Assembly: GCA_900110005.1 (NCBI GenBank)
Contig: FOCC01000008.1
Location: 46,040-110,039 of the forward strand
DNA from: Ligilactobacillus sp. WC1T17
GTDB lineage: Bacteria; Bacillota; Bacilli; Lactobacillales; Lactobacillaceae
Length of the DNA: 64,000 bases
Direction of reading: 5' to 3'
Part shown: positions 10,803-20,177 of the stretch, piece after piece
How positions within the stretch are numbered: position 1 is the stretch's first letter
Layout: each line of letters opens with the position of its first letter
The notes under the pieces: model-generated
Told to the model about the DNA's origin: nothing
Databases searched by the model: none
What the model saw: only the letters and a program-made list of their open reading frames with translations
Translations under genes and position numbers: made by a program

Positions 10803-11189
10803 ATGGCAGTAAAGAAAGCTCGTAAGCGCCGCGTAAAGAAGAATATCGAAAGCGGTGTTGCACATATTCATTCTACATTTAATAACACACTTGTTATGAT
10901 TACAGACGTTCATGGTAACGCTGTTGCATGGTCATCAGCAGGTGCTTTAGGCTTCAAAGGTTCTCGTAAGTCTACTCCATTCGCAGCTCAAATGGCAGCT
11001 GAAGCAGCAGCTAAGGCAGCAATGGATCATGGTATGAAGAACGTTGAAGTTGCAGTTAAAGGCCCAGGTTCTGGTCGTGAAGCCGCAATCCGTGCTCTTC
11101 AAGCAACAGGTCTTGAAGTTACATCTATCAAGGATGTTACACCAGTGCCTCACAATGGATGCCGTCCTCCAAAACGCCGTCGTGTTTAA
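10803..11189 (+). CDS. rpsK: 30S ribosomal protein S11
   Basis: 128 residues. [18 protein letters not shown] and the C-terminus [18 protein letters not shown] are diagnostic of S11, part of the platform at the mRNA exit. AAGGAGG lies upstream. It is followed by rpoA after 85 nt. Confidence 0.97.
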   Translation: MAVKKARKRRVKKNIESGVAHIHSTFNNTLVMITDVHGNAVAWSSAGALGFKGSRKSTPFAAQMAAEAAAKAAMDHGMKNVEVAVKGPGSGREAAIRALQATGLEVTSIKDVTPVPHNGCRPPKRRRV

Positions 11190-11274
11190 TGTGGATTAGT
11201 ATTCATTTTGAGGGAACACTTCATAATGTTTTCACCAGATTACACGTTACGTTTTGAAAGGGGTAAAGATAAGA

Positions 11275-12216
11275 ATGATTGAATTTGAAAAACCAAAAAT
11301 TCACAAAATTGAAGAAACAGCAGATTACGGCAAGTTTGTTGTCGAACCATTAGAACGTGGTTACGGTACAACTTTAGGCAATTCTTTGCGTCGCATTCTT
11401 CTGTCTTCATTACCAGGTGCTGCGATTACTGATGTTCAAATTGATGGCGTATTGCATGAATTCTCCACTGTAAAAGGTGTACTTGAAGATGTAACTGAAA
11501 TCATTTTAAACCTCAAGAAAGTAGCATTGAAGATTGATTCCGAAGAACCACAAAGACTCGAATTTGATATTGTTGGTCCTAAGGAAGTTAAAGCTGGCGA
11601 TCTTGCAACTAATAGCGATGTTGAAGTCATTAATCCAGACCTTTACATTTGCACAGTCGCTGAAGGTGCTTCATTCCATGCAACAATGAATGCTAATAAG
11701 GGCCGTGGTTATGTTTCTGCAAATGATAATAAATCAATGGTAGAAGATATGCCAGGTGTATTAGCAATCGACTCGATTTATACCCCAATCGAACGTGTCA
11801 ACTACCAAGTAGAAAAAACACGTGTTGGTCAAAAAAATGATTATGACAAGTTGACCTTAGATGTATGGACTAACGGCTCAATCACACCAAGTGAAGCAAT
11901 TAGTTTATCCGCTAAGATCTTAACAGAACACTTATCCTTATTTGTTGATTTGACAGATGAAGCTAAGAATGCTGAAATCATGGTCGAAAAAGAAGAAACA
12001 CATAAGGAAAAGATGCTTGAAATGACGATTGAAGAACTCGATTTGTCCGTTCGTTCATACAACTGCTTGAAGCGTGCAAGCATTAACACTGTTCAAGCTT
12101 TGACAAACAAGTCTGAATCCGATATGATGAAGGTCCGTAACTTGGGCAAGAAGTCACTTGAAGAAGTTAAGGCTAAATTGGCAGATCTTGGTTTATCATT
12201 ACGTCACGATGATTAA
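11275..12216 (+). CDS. rpoA: RNA polymerase subunit alpha
   Basis: 313 residues from the ATG at 11275 ([14 protein letters not shown]). A GTG seven codons upstream is in frame, but AAAGGGG at about 11257-11263 points to the ATG. The N-terminal assembly domain has [20 protein letters not shown], and the C-terminal domain has [14 protein letters not shown] and [23 protein letters not shown] for DNA and activator contacts. Confidence 0.97.
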   Translation: MIEFEKPKIHKIEETADYGKFVVEPLERGYGTTLGNSLRRILLSSLPGAAITDVQIDGVLHEFSTVKGVLEDVTEIILNLKKVALKIDSEEPQRLEFDIVGPKEVKAGDLATNSDVEVINPDLYICTVAEGASFHATMNANKGRGYVSANDNKSMVEDMPGVLAIDSIYTPIERVNYQVEKTRVGQKNDYDKLTLDVWTNGSITPSEAISLSAKILTEHLSLFVDLTDEAKNAEIMVEKEETHKEKMLEMTIEELDLSVRSYNCLKRASINTVQALTNKSESDMMKVRNLGKKSLEEVKAKLADLGLSLRHDD

Positions 12217-12246
12217 TATTTTTTATTTAAGGGAGGGAATCCGTTC

Positions 12247-12630
12247 ATGGCTTACCGCAAATTAGGACGCACAAGCGCACACCGTAAATCAATGTTGCGC
12301 AACTTGACAACTGATTTGATTGTTAACGGTCGCATTGTTACTACTGAAACACGTGCTAAAGAAGTACGCAAATTTGCTGACAAGATGATTACTTTAGGCA
12401 AGAAGGGTGATCTTGCATCTCGTCGTCGTGCTGCTGCATTCTTGATGAATGTTGTTGCTGACGTCAAAGAAGATGGCGACAAGGTTGTTGCTCAAACTGC
12501 TGTACAAAAACTTTTTGATGATGTTGCACCTCGTTTTGAAAGTCGCAATGGTGGTTACACACGTATCATCAAGATGGACGCACGTCGCGGCGATGCAGCT
12601 AAGATGGCTGTACTTGAATTAGTTGACTAA
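12247..12630 (+). CDS. rplQ: 50S ribosomal protein L17
   Basis: 127 residues. [19 protein letters not shown] and [23 protein letters not shown] are typical of L17, a tunnel-exit protein. The RBS is GGGAGGG. It is the last gene of the alpha operon and is followed directly by the L17 downstream element. Confidence 0.97.
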   Translation: MAYRKLGRTSAHRKSMLRNLTTDLIVNGRIVTTETRAKEVRKFADKMITLGKKGDLASRRRAAAFLMNVVADVKEDGDKVVAQTAVQKLFDDVAPRFESRNGGYTRIIKMDARRGDAAKMAVLELVD

Positions 12631-12651
12631 TTCAAACGCAATTAAATAAAA

Positions 12652-12769
12652 ATTGTCACTTTTACGATGATAACTGGGCGTTACGATGTTGGGGTAAAAT
12701 CCGAGTCTAGTCCTAAGTAACCAGCTTTTGCTGGCGAAACCTTCACCGTAAAAAGTGATTTTTTTTTAC
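12652..12769 (+). ncRNA. L17 downstream element RNA (3' UTR of rplQ)
   Basis: The 118 nt after rplQ fold into an element closed by CACTTTTACG (12658-12667) and CGTAAAAAGTG (12747-12757), with an inner hairpin CCAGC-ttttGCTGG near 12721-12734, then a T run. Its place immediately downstream of rplQ in a lactic acid bacterium matches the L17 downstream element, a conserved RNA motif of unknown function described in lactic acid bacteria and Listeria. The closing stem plus T run can also terminate transcription. Confidence 0.8.
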
Positions 12770-12818
12770 ATAAAATTATGCTTTAAAAGGGATGCAAGCA
12801 TTTTCGCCTGAAATTAGG

Positions 12819-12824
12819 TATAAT
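12819..12824 (+). promoter_or_regulatory. -10 element upstream of the 12871 gene
   Basis: TATAAT about 46 nt before the chosen start. No clear -35 at the right distance. Confidence 0.5.
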
Positions 12825-12870
12825 AAGGATAGTTAATTTTGTGAAAGGGCGGGCTTTGGCCCAGATAATT

Positions 12871-14022
12871 ATGAAAGTTAAGATTAGTCGCGGACTGGCA
12901 ATTGTTTTAGCGAGTCTTTGGAGTGTCTTTTTATTTATTGCAGCTTATATTTATCAGACAAAGGTATTTGAGCTCGATTACGCTCATACCTTTATGCTGG
13001 CGGGTGGGTTATCGCTTCTTTTTTATATTTGGCAATTAATTGAATTGGCATTGCCTAAAAAAGATTTAAGCACCCTGACAGCTTTGAGCAAACGGCTGCT
13101 GCAAAGAAATTTAGGTGAGAGTTTATCCTGGACCTTTTTAGCAGCGAGTGCCGTTTGCGTGTCATTTTTAAAGAAGGATATTTTTATGCTGATAGCTGCA
13201 ATGATTGCGCTGCTAACTTTTTGGGGTGTTTTTGCTTTATTTAATTTGATTTTGTTAAAGCCATTTGAAAGTGACTTCAATGTTAAAAAAAGCTTTTTGC
13301 ATTTGGCTGGCCATTTAAATGAAGGCACGCAGATTGTGTATGATGACGCGGTTAAGAAAGCTTGCAGCCGTGAAATTAAAATGCGGTTTAATTCCTATTT
13401 GCGCCGTTTTTTTGTGGGTTTGAGTCTTTTGGCCGCAGCTTTAGCGGTCTTGGCTATTAAACCTATTTTTGGCGTTTTTGCCTTTGTTTTTGCCGCTGTC
13501 TTCTTTCTAGGCTATACTTTTTTGGGAATTATGAGTTTTTGGGATAATATCAATAAGGTGCGTCGGCGCAACCTTTACCTATTATCAGCGCCGCAAATTT
13601 TGGGCTTTTACCAGCAGATATATTTGTTGGAATGGAATCATTTGCTTAAAATTTCTAAAGAAGATCAATTAAATATGGCATATGGCTTTTTAAGAGTCGA
13701 AGCTTTCAATGAATGCTTATTATTTTTAAAGCATACCAAATTAAAACGTTACCGCTTGAAGGCGACTTATTATACCTTGGCAGCGTTGACGGCCTTAGGT
13801 CGCAGAGAAGATGCTTTGAAAGCTTATGATGATTTAGACAAATTATCCCAACGCTTAAAAGGCAAAAAGAGTGAACAGGAAAAATTAATTTTAAACTTTT
13901 TTTCAGCTATTTTGTGGAAACGCTATGATCAAGCCCAATTTGAATTGGATAATATCCATAAATTTTTGAGTGAAGAAGAAGATACTTTATACCAGGCTTT
14001 TATCACTGAGAAAGTTATTTAA
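12871..14022 (+). CDS. Membrane protein of unknown function with helical C-terminal domain
   Basis: 383 residues from the ATG at 12871. I do not recognise the family. Six hydrophobic segments are visible: two near the start, two around residues 85-130 and two around 178-220. Then comes a soluble helical region rich in Leu, Lys and Tyr (YRLKATYYTLAALTALGRREDALKAYDDLDKL) that looks like TPR-type repeats. An in-frame GTG at 12841 is only about 10 nt after the predicted transcription start and has no ribosome binding site, so the ATG is preferred, although its own site is weak and set apart by a small GGGC-tttg-GCCC hairpin. It is a single-gene unit ended by a strong terminator. Confidence 0.75.
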   Translation: MKVKISRGLAIVLASLWSVFLFIAAYIYQTKVFELDYAHTFMLAGGLSLLFYIWQLIELALPKKDLSTLTALSKRLLQRNLGESLSWTFLAASAVCVSFLKKDIFMLIAAMIALLTFWGVFALFNLILLKPFESDFNVKKSFLHLAGHLNEGTQIVYDDAVKKACSREIKMRFNSYLRRFFVGLSLLAAALAVLAIKPIFGVFAFVFAAVFFLGYTFLGIMSFWDNINKVRRRNLYLLSAPQILGFYQQIYLLEWNHLLKISKEDQLNMAYGFLRVEAFNECLLFLKHTKLKRYRLKATYYTLAALTALGRREDALKAYDDLDKLSQRLKGKKSEQEKLILNFFSAILWKRYDQAQFELDNIHKFLSEEEDTLYQAFITEKVI

Positions 14023-14070
14023 AACGATACCGCAAATTAAATCAGCAATTTGCGGTATCGTTTTTTTTTC
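14021..14070 (+). terminator. Rho-independent terminator with a 17-bp perfect stem
   Basis: 14021-14037 is the exact reverse complement of 14047-14063, followed by T residues. It separates the 12871 gene from the ECF operon and could work in both directions. Confidence 0.93.
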
Positions 14071-14123
14071 TGTACAATGTTCAATATAAAAGTTAATACG
14101 TTTAAACGTAGGTGGGGGATATG

Positions 14124-14963
14124 ATGGATTCAATCATTAAAATTAAAGATTTGAATTTTGCTTATACCAATGAAGATCAAGCTTTAACTTTAAAAGATAT
14201 TAATTTAGAAATCAAACCAGGACAATGGGTCGCTCTAATTGGCCACAATGGGAGTGGCAAGTCCACATTGGCGCGGTTAATTGACGGCCTTTTAGCTGCG
14301 AAGTCCGGTCAAATTCAAGTCGGATCTTTCATTTTAAATGATGAAACGGTTTGGGATGTCAGAGAACAAATTGGGATGGTCTTTCAAAATCCTGACAACC
14401 AATTTGTCGGGGCCGACGTGGAAAGCGATATTGCCTTTGGAATGGAAAACCGCGGTATTGACCGCACCGAAATGGGTCGCAGAATTAAGAAAGTTTTAAA
14501 AGCAGTGAATATGGAAAAATTTGCCAAGCATGAACCAGTCAAACTCTCAGGCGGTCAAAAGCAAAGGGTGGCAATTGCGGGCGTTTTAGCTGTCCAGCCA
14601 AAAGTGATTATTTTTGACGAATCAACGAGTATGCTTGATCCTGAAGGACGCCAAGATATTGTTAACCTGATGCAAGAATTGAACCGTAAAGGGCATTTTA
14701 CCATTATTTCCATCACCCATGATATCGATGAAGCTAGTTTAGCGGACCGGATTGTTGTGTTAAATGATGGCGAAATTGTCGGCGATGGGACACCCGAGGA
14801 TATTTTTACGCAAACAGAATTGTTAAGCAAATTAGGCCTTGAATTGCCTTATCCGGAAGCTTTGAAGCAAAAATTACAGCAATTGGGCCTAGAAGTTCCC
14901 CAAGAATATCTTGATGAAGAAGGGATGGTTGACTTGTTATGTCAATTGAAATCAAACATTTAA
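14124..14963 (+). CDS. ecfA1: ECF transporter ATPase EcfA1
   Basis: 279 residues. One of two ATPases energising energy-coupling factor vitamin/metal importers. The Walker A GHNGSGKST is at about residues 40-48, followed by VFQNPDNQFVG (Q-loop), the signature LSGGQKQR, Walker B VIIFDES and the His switch THD. The DPEGR after Walker B is usual in CbiO-type ATPases. The ATG at 14124 is set by AGGTGG (14110-14115); the ATG at 14121 is an alternative. The 3' end overlaps ecfA2 by 25 nt, so the genes are co-translated. Confidence 0.95.
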   Translation: MDSIIKIKDLNFAYTNEDQALTLKDINLEIKPGQWVALIGHNGSGKSTLARLIDGLLAAKSGQIQVGSFILNDETVWDVREQIGMVFQNPDNQFVGADVESDIAFGMENRGIDRTEMGRRIKKVLKAVNMEKFAKHEPVKLSGGQKQRVAIAGVLAVQPKVIIFDESTSMLDPEGRQDIVNLMQELNRKGHFTIISITHDIDEASLADRIVVLNDGEIVGDGTPEDIFTQTELLSKLGLELPYPEALKQKLQQLGLEVPQEYLDEEGMVDLLCQLKSNI

Positions 14964-15799
14964 GCTATATCTATCAGCCGGACACGCCATTAGCTCACCA
15001 AGCTTTGCAAGATATTTCCCTGGAAATAAAAGATGGCAGCTATACTGCTTTTATTGGCCATACAGGGAGCGGCAAATCAACTTTGATGCAGCATTTAAAT
15101 GGGCTGTTGAAGCCAACAGAAGGTCAATTAACGGTTAATGGGCTGACCATTAACCCCAGCACTCAAAATAAAGATTTAAGCCAACTTCGTGGTAAGGTCG
15201 GCTTTGTTTTTCAATTTCCTGAAGCCCAGCTGTTTGAAGAAACCGTGCGCAAAGATATTGCCTTTGCACCGCAAAATTTTGGTAAAAGTGAAAGTGAAGC
15301 GTTGGAGATTGCTGAAAAAATGGCGCAAGTGGTTGGACTAGCGCCTGAGGTTTTGGACAAATCTCCTTTTGAACTCTCCGGCGGCCAGATGCGTCGGGTC
15401 GCCATTGCCGGTATTTTAGCGATGGAACCGGAAATTTTAGTGTTAGATGAGCCGACCGCTGGCTTGGATCCTACGGGGCGAAAGCAGATGATGGATCTTT
15501 TTGCCAAATTAAACCAGCAGGGGTTGACGATTATCTTGGTGACACACCAAATGGATGATGTGGCTAATTATGCTTCACATGTAATTGCTTTAGAAAATGG
15601 GCAAAAAATTGCCGATACGACACCCAGGGAACTTTTTTCCAAACCTGCTTGGCTAAGAGAGCATCATTTAGATTTGCCCAAGACCACAAAATTTGCCGAA
15701 AAACTGCAGCAAAAAGGCTTTGAACTGCCATATTTACCGTTGACGCAGGCTGAATTGGCCCAGATGCTGCAGCAACAATTGGGGGAGAAACATGAATAA
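14939..15799 (+). CDS. ecfA2: ECF transporter ATPase EcfA2
   Basis: 286 residues, the second ATPase of the module. Walker A GHTGSGKST at about residues 40-48, VFQFPEAQLFEETV as the Q-loop, LSGGQMRR, Walker B LVLDEPTAGLDPTGR and VTHQMDD as the His switch. It pairs with EcfA1 on the coupling helices of EcfT. It overlaps ecfT by 8 nt. No substrate-binding S component lies beside it, so this is a shared group II module. Confidence 0.95.
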   Translation: MSIEIKHLSYIYQPDTPLAHQALQDISLEIKDGSYTAFIGHTGSGKSTLMQHLNGLLKPTEGQLTVNGLTINPSTQNKDLSQLRGKVGFVFQFPEAQLFEETVRKDIAFAPQNFGKSESEALEIAEKMAQVVGLAPEVLDKSPFELSGGQMRRVAIAGILAMEPEILVLDEPTAGLDPTGRKQMMDLFAKLNQQGLTIILVTHQMDDVANYASHVIALENGQKIADTTPRELFSKPAWLREHHLDLPKTTKFAEKLQQKGFELPYLPLTQAELAQMLQQQLGEKHE

Positions 15800-16586
15800 A
15801 TTACTTTTAGGCCGGTATTTAAACGGCGACTCGTTCATTCATAACTTAGATCCTCGCGGGAAGCTTTTGTTGTGTTTTTATTACGTCATCATTATTTTTT
15901 TATGCAACAATTGGCAAACCTATACCCTACTTTTTGGTTTTACCCTGGTTTGTCTGGCTTTGTCAAAAATTAAATTAGATTTTTTCTGGCGGGGAATTCG
16001 GCCCATTTTGGGTCTGATTTTATTTACTGTTTTATTGCAAGTCTTCTTTACTTCTGGCGGGCATGTCTACTTCAAATACGGCCCATTGATGCTGACGCAT
16101 TTTGGTCTGGTCAATGGCTGCTATGTTTTTGTGCGTTTTGTTTTGATTATTGTCTTTTCAACTCTTTTGACGTTAACAACAGCCCCACTTGAGATTGCCG
16201 ATGCCATTGAATCTTTGCTTAAGCCTTTGAAAAGGTTTCATGTGCCTGTTTATGAAATCTCCTTGATGCTGTCAATTGCTTTGCGATTTGTTCCGACTTT
16301 GATGGATGAAACGGAAAAAATTATGAATGCCCAACGGTCACGTGGGGTTGATTTTTCACAAGGTTCGCTCATGCAGAGAATTAAGGCGGTTATACCGCTG
16401 CTAATTCCTTTATTTGTCAGCTCATTTAACCGGGCAGAAGATTTGGCTACGGCCATGGAAGCACGGGGATATCGCGGCGGTGAAGGTCGCAGCAAATACC
16501 GCGTCCACATGTGGGCTAAAAAGGATACGTTATCGGTGGTTGTATTTGCTCTTTTAACGGTGGCGTTGCTTTTTTTGCGTAATTAG
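15792..16586 (+). CDS. ecfT: ECF transporter transmembrane protein EcfT
   Basis: 264 residues, with about six hydrophobic segments. Two Ala-Arg-Gly-like motifs lie on the coupling helices: [10 protein letters not shown] at about residues 179-188 and EARGYRGG at about 222-229. These contact the two ATPases. EcfT also docks interchangeable S components encoded elsewhere. It follows ecfA2 with an overlap and precedes truA by 11 nt, an order common in Firmicutes. Confidence 0.95.
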   Translation: MNKLLLGRYLNGDSFIHNLDPRGKLLLCFYYVIIIFLCNNWQTYTLLFGFTLVCLALSKIKLDFFWRGIRPILGLILFTVLLQVFFTSGGHVYFKYGPLMLTHFGLVNGCYVFVRFVLIIVFSTLLTLTTAPLEIADAIESLLKPLKRFHVPVYEISLMLSIALRFVPTLMDETEKIMNAQRSRGVDFSQGSLMQRIKAVIPLLIPLFVSSFNRAEDLATAMEARGYRGGEGRSKYRVHMWAKKDTLSVVVFALLTVALLFLRN

Positions 16587-16597
16587 AAAGGATTCTT

Positions 16598-17350
16598 ATG
16601 ACACAAAGATATAAAATTACCTTGGCTTATGATGGAACTAACTTTGCCGGTTTCCAAGAACAGCCTAACCAGCGGACGGTGCAGTCGGTCCTGGAAAAAG
16701 CAGTTAATAAGATGAGCAAGGAAGACAAATATATAAAAATTTACGGCTCGGGCCGAACGGATGCCGGCGTCCATGCCTTAGGCCAAGTAGTGCATTTTGA
16801 TTTTCCGCATCCGATTCCAGCTTCGGGGATGTTAAAAGGACTTAACTCCATTTTGCCCTTAGATTGTGAAGTAGTAGACTGTAAAATCGTCCCCAATACC
16901 TTCCATGCCCGTTATACAACCCATGCCAAGCGCTACATGTACCGGGTAAGTTTAGGCAAATTCACCAATCCTTTTAAACGATTTTATACCGCGCATTACA
17001 AATATCCCTTAGATGTTGAAAAGATGCAGCTGGCCATCCAAGATTTAATCGGGACGCATGATTTTTCCAGTTTTGTGGCTTCTGGTAGCCAAGTTAAAAA
17101 CCATGTCCGCACCATCTATGAGGCAAGTGTTAAAGAAGATAAGGCTAATCAGGAAATCGTCTTTGAATTTTTAGGTAACGGCTTTTTGTATAACCAGGTC
17201 CGCATTATGGTGGCGGCGTTACTGGAAATCGGCAGCAATAAGCGGCCGGTGCATGATTTTTTGCGGCTTTATGAAGTTAAGGATCGCAATGAATGTCGTG
17301 GAACCGCACCTGCTAGTGGCCTTTACCTCAAAGAAGTTTATTATGATTAA
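16598..17350 (+). CDS. truA: tRNA pseudouridine(38-40) synthase TruA
   Basis: 250 residues. It makes pseudouridine at positions 38-40 of the tRNA anticodon arm. The catalytic Asp55 lies in [28 protein letters not shown] at the start and [17 protein letters not shown] near the end are family motifs. The RBS is AAAGGA. It is the last gene of the ECF operon. Confidence 0.97.
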   Translation: MTQRYKITLAYDGTNFAGFQEQPNQRTVQSVLEKAVNKMSKEDKYIKIYGSGRTDAGVHALGQVVHFDFPHPIPASGMLKGLNSILPLDCEVVDCKIVPNTFHARYTTHAKRYMYRVSLGKFTNPFKRFYTAHYKYPLDVEKMQLAIQDLIGTHDFSSFVASGSQVKNHVRTIYEASVKEDKANQEIVFEFLGNGFLYNQVRIMVAALLEIGSNKRPVHDFLRLYEVKDRNECRGTAPASGLYLKEVYYD

Positions 17351-17387
17351 AAAAATGCGAAAATTTTGAAAAATTAAACGTTACTAA

Positions 17388-17416
17388 TTGACTAAGTTCA
17401 AGAAAAATCGTAATAT
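17388..17416 (+). promoter_or_regulatory. Promoter of rplM-rpsI
   Basis: TTGACT (17388-17393), a 17-nt spacer and TAATAT (17411-17416). Confidence 0.75.
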
Positions 17417-17419
17417 AGT

Positions 17420-17502
17420 ATTTGGTATTGTTTGCCCCACAGTAAGCCCCGTTAATCTTATTGTATGTCAAACATGTATACATCAAATGGAGGAAATTAA
17501 CC
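17420..17502 (+). ncRNA. L13 ribosomal protein leader (candidate)
   Basis: About 80 nt between the promoter and the rplM start. ATTTG at 17420-17424 can pair with CAAAT just before the AGGAGG site, closing a structured region that holds GCCCC and a CATGTATACATC-like palindrome. Position and layout match the autoregulatory L13 leader of Firmicutes, in which L13 represses its own operon. I identified it by position and outline only. Confidence 0.65.
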
Positions 17503-17946
17503 GTGCGTACAACATATATTGCAAAACCAGGCGAAGTAGAACGTAAGTGGTATGTCGTAGACGCAACAAATGTGCCTTTGGGTCGTTTGTCCGCTGTTGT
17601 GGCATCCGTATTGCGTGGTAAGAATAAGCCAACTTTCACACCAAACGTCGATACAGGTGACTATGTCATCGTTGTTAATGCTGACAAGGTAGCTTTGACA
17701 GGTCGTAAAGCTACTAAGAAGGTATACTACCATCACTCAAACCATCCAGGTGGCTTGAAGGCTCGTACAGCTGGTGACTACCGTGAAAAGGATCCTGAAA
17801 AATTGATCGCAATGTCCGTTAAGGGTATGCTTCCAAAGGGTTCTCTTGGCCGTGAACAAGCTAAGAAGCTTCATGTTTACCGTGGTGCTGACCACAAGCA
17901 TGCTGCACAACAACCAGCAGTTTTGGATATCACAAACTTAATCTAG
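17503..17946 (+). CDS. rplM: 50S ribosomal protein L13
   Basis: 147 residues from the GTG at 17503 ([20 protein letters not shown]), the usual L13 start. An ATG 14 codons upstream is in frame but lies in the leader, before the TGGAGG ribosome binding site. [19 protein letters not shown] and [20 protein letters not shown] are conserved. L13 is an early assembly protein. It forms an operon with rpsI. Confidence 0.97.
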   Translation: MRTTYIAKPGEVERKWYVVDATNVPLGRLSAVVASVLRGKNKPTFTPNVDTGDYVIVVNADKVALTGRKATKKVYYHHSNHPGGLKARTAGDYREKDPEKLIAMSVKGMLPKGSLGREQAKKLHVYRGADHKHAAQQPAVLDITNLI

Positions 17947-17959
17947 GAGGATAACGAAT

Positions 17960-18352
17960 TTGGCACAAGTACAATATCGCGGCACAGGCCGTCGTAAAAA
18001 CTCTGTCGCTCGTGTAATCTTGGTTCCTGGTACAGGCAAGATTACTATGAATGGCAAATCTGCAGAAGAATACGTTCCATTCGCAAACTTACGCGAAGTT
18101 ATGGTACAACCATTTGCTGTTACAGAAACTAAAGGTCAATATGACGTTTTAGTTAATGTTAACGGTGGTGGCTTCTCTGGCCAAGCAGGCGCTACTCGTC
18201 ATGGTATCGCTCGTGCTTTGCTCGAAGTTGATCCAGATTTCCGTGGCGTTTTGAAGCGTGCAGGTCTCTTGACTCGTGATGCACGTATGAAAGAACGTAA
18301 GAAGCCAGGTCTTAAGAAGGCTCGTAAAGCTTCACAATTCTCAAAACGTTAA
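17960..18352 (+). CDS. rpsI: 30S ribosomal protein S9
   Basis: 130 residues with a TTG start after [23 protein letters not shown] and the basic tail [23 protein letters not shown] are S9 signatures; the C-terminal Arg reaches the P-site tRNA. It is the second gene of the L13-S9 operon. A decayed second copy of its 3' end lies at about 19970-20060. Confidence 0.97.
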   Translation: MAQVQYRGTGRRKNSVARVILVPGTGKITMNGKSAEEYVPFANLREVMVQPFAVTETKGQYDVLVNVNGGGFSGQAGATRHGIARALLEVDPDFRGVLKRAGLLTRDARMKERKKPGLKKARKASQFSKR

Positions 18353-18376
18353 TATACAGATTATCGAATTTGAGAG

Positions 18377-18410
18377 CACCCTATGGCTTAGTCATAGGGT
18401 GTTTTTGTTT
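18377..18410 (+). terminator. Rho-independent terminator after rpsI
   Basis: CACCCTATG-gcttagt-CATAGGGTG followed by TTTTTG and further T. Confidence 0.92.
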
Positions 18411-18467
18411 TAATTTACAAGCAAAAGCGTAATTAAAGAGAAAATTTTAATCTGGGAGGGGAACTTT

Positions 18468-19922
18468 TTGTCAGCCAATTTGATTAGCAAGGTATCAAAG
18501 AAAACAGTTTGGGTGATAGGCGTATTCTTTTTTCTTGCCATTAACGTAAATAATTTAATTTATTATAACGACGCACGTTTTCCTATAAACATGAACCTTG
18601 GAATTAAGGTGATGTTGACAGTATGTTTTGTTGTGGCAGCTATTATAGTTGGAATTATCCTGTGGGTATTAATCCATAAATTGGATGAGCGTCGGAGCCT
18701 GCCCTGGATTTTGGCGGCAGCCTTCCTTGTAAGGCTGCTTTGGATTTTAGCAGTTAGAACTCCGCCGGTTCAAGACTACCAGGATATTTATCAGGCTTCT
18801 TTGGCTTTCGCGTCAGGTCAGAAAGATTTTTCTGTGACTAGCCATTATCTCTATCTTTATCCTTACATGATAGGTTTTGTTCTTTATCAGGGGATGATTA
18901 TCAAAGTGGTTGGAGCTAAGATAATGTTCTTGAAATTTCTTAACGTTGTCTTTAGTACCTTGACGGTGTGGCTGACAGCCAGAATTGCTAAGCGGATTTT
19001 TTCACCGCGAGCGGGGCTTGCCGCAGCTTTAATGATGACTATTTATGTACCCAATATTGTCATCAATTCTATTTTAACCAATGATATCCTCTCCACCCTG
19101 CTTTTCTTGTGGGCGTTGGATATTTTTATAGATGAAAGGTTTAATTATAAGCGGGGAATAGCAGTCGGCGTTTTGCTGTTTTGCGGAAGCTTTTTGCGAC
19201 CGTTGGCATCGATCCTTATTCTAGCCATTCTTCTTTATGGATTATTCATTAAACTTTGGCAACAGCCTTTAAAGCCAGTCTATTTGATAGCGTTATTTCT
19301 TATTCCGGTTTCTTATAGTTTGGTTAGCGTTGGTACCGATCAGACTTTATTACGAAGCAATATCAGCAGTCAAAGCTTTCGAACGGTCAACCAATATTGG
19401 AAATTTGCGGAAGGACTAAATGCTAAGACAAATGGTTATTGGAGTTCCGACGATTACGCTTATGTTTCTAGTGGAAAGACTGCGGCTGAACGTGATCGGA
19501 GGTCCAAAAAATTGCTGAATCAACGACTTAGTCATCCTCAAACGGTGACCCGCTTGTTTGTCAGCAAGTTTGCCGCTATGTGGTCTGACCTTGATAGCAA
19601 TCTATCATGGGCAACAAAGGAAACAAAAGGATTTGGCTCGTCAAAATTGCTGCTGATAGTGCTCTGTATCCTGCAAAAGTCTGTATATATGTGTTTTTGT
19701 GGAATGATACTGTGGCTACTACTGTCAGGTAAGATTCCTGAAGCAGGTTATTTGATGGTTATTATAGCTTTGGGATATATTCTCATTCATGAGGGAATTG
19801 AAATTCAAACTCGTTACCGTTACTTTATCATGCCAGCCTTTATGATTTTAGCAGCTGGAGGATTTGACAATGACAGCATGTCAGAAATTATGCAGAAATT
19901 TACGGGAAGTTTTTTTGCTTAA
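18468..19922 (+). CDS. GT-C type membrane glycosyltransferase (GT39/PMT-like), putative
   Basis: 484 residues with about eleven membrane segments. The layout fits polytopic GT-C glycosyltransferases that use lipid-linked sugars: an early extracytoplasmic loop with acidic residues (PPVQDYQDIYQAS), then SILTNDILSTLLFLWALDIF and GVLLFCGSFLRPLASIL, as in the PMT/ArnT families. A soluble stretch after residue 290 holds a basic region. The TTG start is fixed by GGGAGGGG six bases upstream. No sugar or lipid substrate can be inferred. It stands alone between two copies of the rpsI 3' end and terminator, so it may be an inserted gene. Confidence 0.7.
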   Translation: MSANLISKVSKKTVWVIGVFFFLAINVNNLIYYNDARFPINMNLGIKVMLTVCFVVAAIIVGIILWVLIHKLDERRSLPWILAAAFLVRLLWILAVRTPPVQDYQDIYQASLAFASGQKDFSVTSHYLYLYPYMIGFVLYQGMIIKVVGAKIMFLKFLNVVFSTLTVWLTARIAKRIFSPRAGLAAALMMTIYVPNIVINSILTNDILSTLLFLWALDIFIDERFNYKRGIAVGVLLFCGSFLRPLASILILAILLYGLFIKLWQQPLKPVYLIALFLIPVSYSLVSVGTDQTLLRSNISSQSFRTVNQYWKFAEGLNAKTNGYWSSDDYAYVSSGKTAAERDRRSKKLLNQRLSHPQTVTRLFVSKFAAMWSDLDSNLSWATKETKGFGSSKLLLIVLCILQKSVYMCFCGMILWLLLSGKIPEAGYLMVIIALGYILIHEGIEIQTRYRYFIMPAFMILAAGGFDNDSMSEIMQKFTGSFFA

Positions 19923-19969
19923 ACAAGCGATAGCTTTTTGCAGTCCCGATTGGCTGATTTTTGGGCCAA

Positions 19970-20060
19970 GCCTGTAAAGCTTCACAATTCTTAAAGCGTT
20001 AGCTACAATTATAGCAACATTTTGGAGCACTCTCTGGCTTTACCAGGGGGTGTTTTTTTG
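19970..20060 (+). pseudogene. Decayed duplicate of the rpsI 3' end and its terminator
   Basis: GTAAAGCTTCACAATTCT here is identical to rpsI near 18324-18341, and the flanking codons read A-C-K-A-S-Q-F-L-K-R-stop against rps[14 protein letters not shown]. The similarity continues through the spacer (30-31 nt in both) into GAGCAC and a second hairpin, CACTCTCTGG with CCAGGGGGTG, plus a T run, parallel to the rpsI terminator. It is therefore a degenerate copy of the rpsI tail. The hairpin may still terminate the glycosyltransferase transcript. Confidence 0.85.
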
Positions 20061-20177
20061 CTTCTGCAAATCAAGATAAAAAAAGCAAAGAAACATTAAA
20101 AATATGGCTCCATAAATTATATTATGATATGTTTATATTGCTCTTTTGATTAAAAAGGATTGAGGGAGGAAGACAAA

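Noticed and set aside
17461..17502. Extended N-terminus of L13
   Set aside because: The extra codons are in the rplM leader, ahead of the ribosome binding site, and are not part of the conserved protein.
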